64,000 nucleotides of DNA from Streblospio benedicti (taxonomy: Eukaryota; Annelida; Polychaeta; Spionida; Spionidae), in assembly GCA_019095985.1 (NCBI GenBank), contig CM032664.1, forward strand, positions 19,689,665 to 19,753,664. Reading direction: 5' to 3'. The translations under genes were made by a program, and so were the position numbers. The notes below the pieces were generated by a model. The model had not been told where the DNA came from and made no database searches. It saw only the letters and a program-made list of their open reading frames with translations. This document shows positions 62,351-64,000 of the stretch, one piece after another; the stretch's first letter is position 1; each line of letters starts with the position of its first letter.

Positions 62351-63169
62351 AGTGTAATGGGGGGGGGTACACATATATGAATAGGAAAACACAGAAGAAA
62401 AAAAGCGGCACAATGAAGAGACGCTTGCTTGAGGAATGAACACGTTCACAACAGGTGCTTTGTCATGTATAGTATCCAAACACCAACGCGAGATTTTATA
62501 ACTCTTCATCCATTATATTCTAGCAACCTATCAGTTTAAGTTATAGTAATAATTTAGGTGTGTGCGGAATTTGAGTGAGAATATATCTTTGGTTAACACT
62601 CCCAATCAAACGCCTGAGGAATAGACATTTTCTTTTTATTTATTGTCTTACCTAGTAGGCTTTAGAGTTTATTGTTGATCATGCGGTTCACAAAGTTTAC
62701 AATTTGTTAAACCCTCCAGCCGGTTGTGTATCCAATGGGACTGTTGCTCTCTACATTTTGTCCCCAGACTGCCTGCAGTCATATCATCACTTGTGATTAC
62801 AAGCGGAATGGAGACAATCGGTTGAGTATAATATGTGAAAATATCAAAAAAGGGTCTGTGTAAAGTCTGAGAGGCCACAGAGTTCAAAAGTAACCAGTGA
62901 AAATTATGTCTATGAGAAATACACAGAGCGCTACAGAATCATCATAACAATTCGGATGTTTGGGCGGAGGGGGTGTCAATAGAAAAGTTACTTCTGAAAG
63001 ATGCTGCTGAAGAACGCCATCTGTAAAATCGAAGTATCTATTCCTTTCAGTAAAGTGCACCGGTAGCCCCCTGACATTCAATCCTCTTAAAACAGTAGTC
63101 TCTCTGTACTGTCCTCCTCAAACTATCACACCACGAAGTAAACAACGGTTGTCTTCAGCTAAGACAAAG
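62351..63169. other. Intergenic
   Basis: No gene or repeat recognised. Confidence 0.5.
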
Positions 63170-63295
63170 AGTTGACACGGGTCAAAGCAATCACTATAAA
63201 ACGCGCCCCGCCGCCGACACTCGTCTGCTCAAACGCGCCCGCGTCACGTGGCCCAATCACGTGTTTACGGCGCGGTGTCTGGGGACAGAAACATC
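63170..63295. promoter_or_regulatory. CpG-rich promoter-like patch with twin CACGTG
   Basis: Contains CGCGCCCCGCCGCCGAC, then CACGTGGCCCAATCACGTG: two E-boxes flanking a CCAAT. It is likely a promoter or enhancer of a gene beyond the window end. Confidence 0.35.
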
Positions 63296-64000
63296 TAATA
63301 TGGAGCCAAACGACATTTACAAGTATCATCGTGGGCCTTGATTATAGGGTTGTGTAGATGGGGGTTTATTGTTGTAGATCTTGTCGTTATTGGTGTCATT
63401 GTTCCTGTTATTGTTCATGTTTTCCTTTACTCCTTATTGTTCTTCATTTCTAATCGTTGTCGTCGTGGTTGTTGTTGTTGTCGGTCGTGCAATGAAGTTC
63501 TTGCTCTTTTTACCAATAACACATTTTCTATCAGCTGTATAATATGGTGATTGTCCATCGCTATGCTACTCATTCTTCAAAGAACACTGAAAATCCCCAA
63601 ATGAATAAAGTGGTTTCAAACCAGAAAACCACCCTCTCCCAACCAACTACAAAAAGGGCATTCATCACAGTTTACTATACTTAAATCTGCATAAAATATG
63701 AACGTTTCTTGCAGCACCACGTGGCATTAATTGCCTAATGCTGTGATTACCCGTGGTTACGTCTCTCCTTTCAAGCTTAACACGCAAATAGCTTGGCGAG
63801 ACAAATGCCAACCCTCTAATTACTGTTCCCCTCTAAATAAACCAGCGCTGGTCTTTTCCACTAGTCTGTCTCCGTCTCAAGGCGGGAAGAATGGGGAAGA
63901 TGCGAGGATTGATGGGAGCAGGTTCTAACGTTTACCTTCCTGTACCTGCTGTATTTAGTAATATAAATTGCAATCATTAAAGCATACACGTGTGAAACTT

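Noticed and set aside
1-64000. CRISPR arrays, operons, rRNA or prophage features
   Set aside because: None seen; introns and repeat content show animal nuclear DNA.
1-64000. Endogenous retroviruses, LTR elements or Polintons
   Set aside because: No paired long terminal repeats and no capsid, protease, integrase or envelope-like motifs were recognised. The only reverse-transcriptase-related piece is the LINE tail at 52.5-53.5 kb.

Overview
The window reads as nuclear DNA of an invertebrate animal, probably a marine bilaterian. It is AT-rich, has introns with GT/AG borders, very low gene density, many short inverted-repeat transposons, microsatellites and two 100-base N gaps (42570-42669 and 61378-61477). 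The phylum cannot be settled from sequence alone. The palindrome TACATGTA is clearly over-represented.

Layout. From 1 to about 34 kb no protein-coding gene can be supported. This part holds short DNA-transposon pieces, foldback elements, simple repeats, decayed direct repeats, one CpG-rich promoter-like patch (1555-1700) and two TAATTA-rich patches. At 34530-34619 lies a decayed copy of an LU-domain exon.

The main gene runs on the minus strand from 44653 (ATG) to 36140 (stop). I reconstructed sixteen coding exons with consistent splice phases. They encode a signal peptide, about thirteen small cysteine-rich modules of the CPxNCxxC type (furin-like or growth-factor-receptor-like), one Ly6/uPAR (LU) domain ending in CCSDDLCN, and a hydrophobic tail typical of GPI anchoring. 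Nearly every module is one symmetric phase 1-1 exon, so the array looks built by exon duplication. An assembly gap falls inside the gene. A TATA box and a non-coding first exon are proposed near 45.76-45.84 kb.

Downstream, 49216-50575 (minus) is an intronless serpin. Its motifs are well preserved, but the reading frame is interrupted by about seven small indels, in sharp contrast to the intact neighbouring gene. At 52.5-53.5 kb (plus) is the 3' end of a CR1/L2-like LINE. At 58.07-58.87 kb (plus) is a broken ankyrin-repeat gene. The final part holds an odd CpG- and CCGG-rich island with nested hairpins (61690-62350) and a second promoter-like patch with two CACGTG boxes (63170-63290).

Nothing ties these genes into one pathway. 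The membrane-anchored cysteine-rich protein and the serpin are both predicted to enter the secretory route. The strongest candidate for something undescribed is the cysteine-rich array joined to an LU domain and GPI tail, together with its exon relic 2.4 kb beyond its 3' end.
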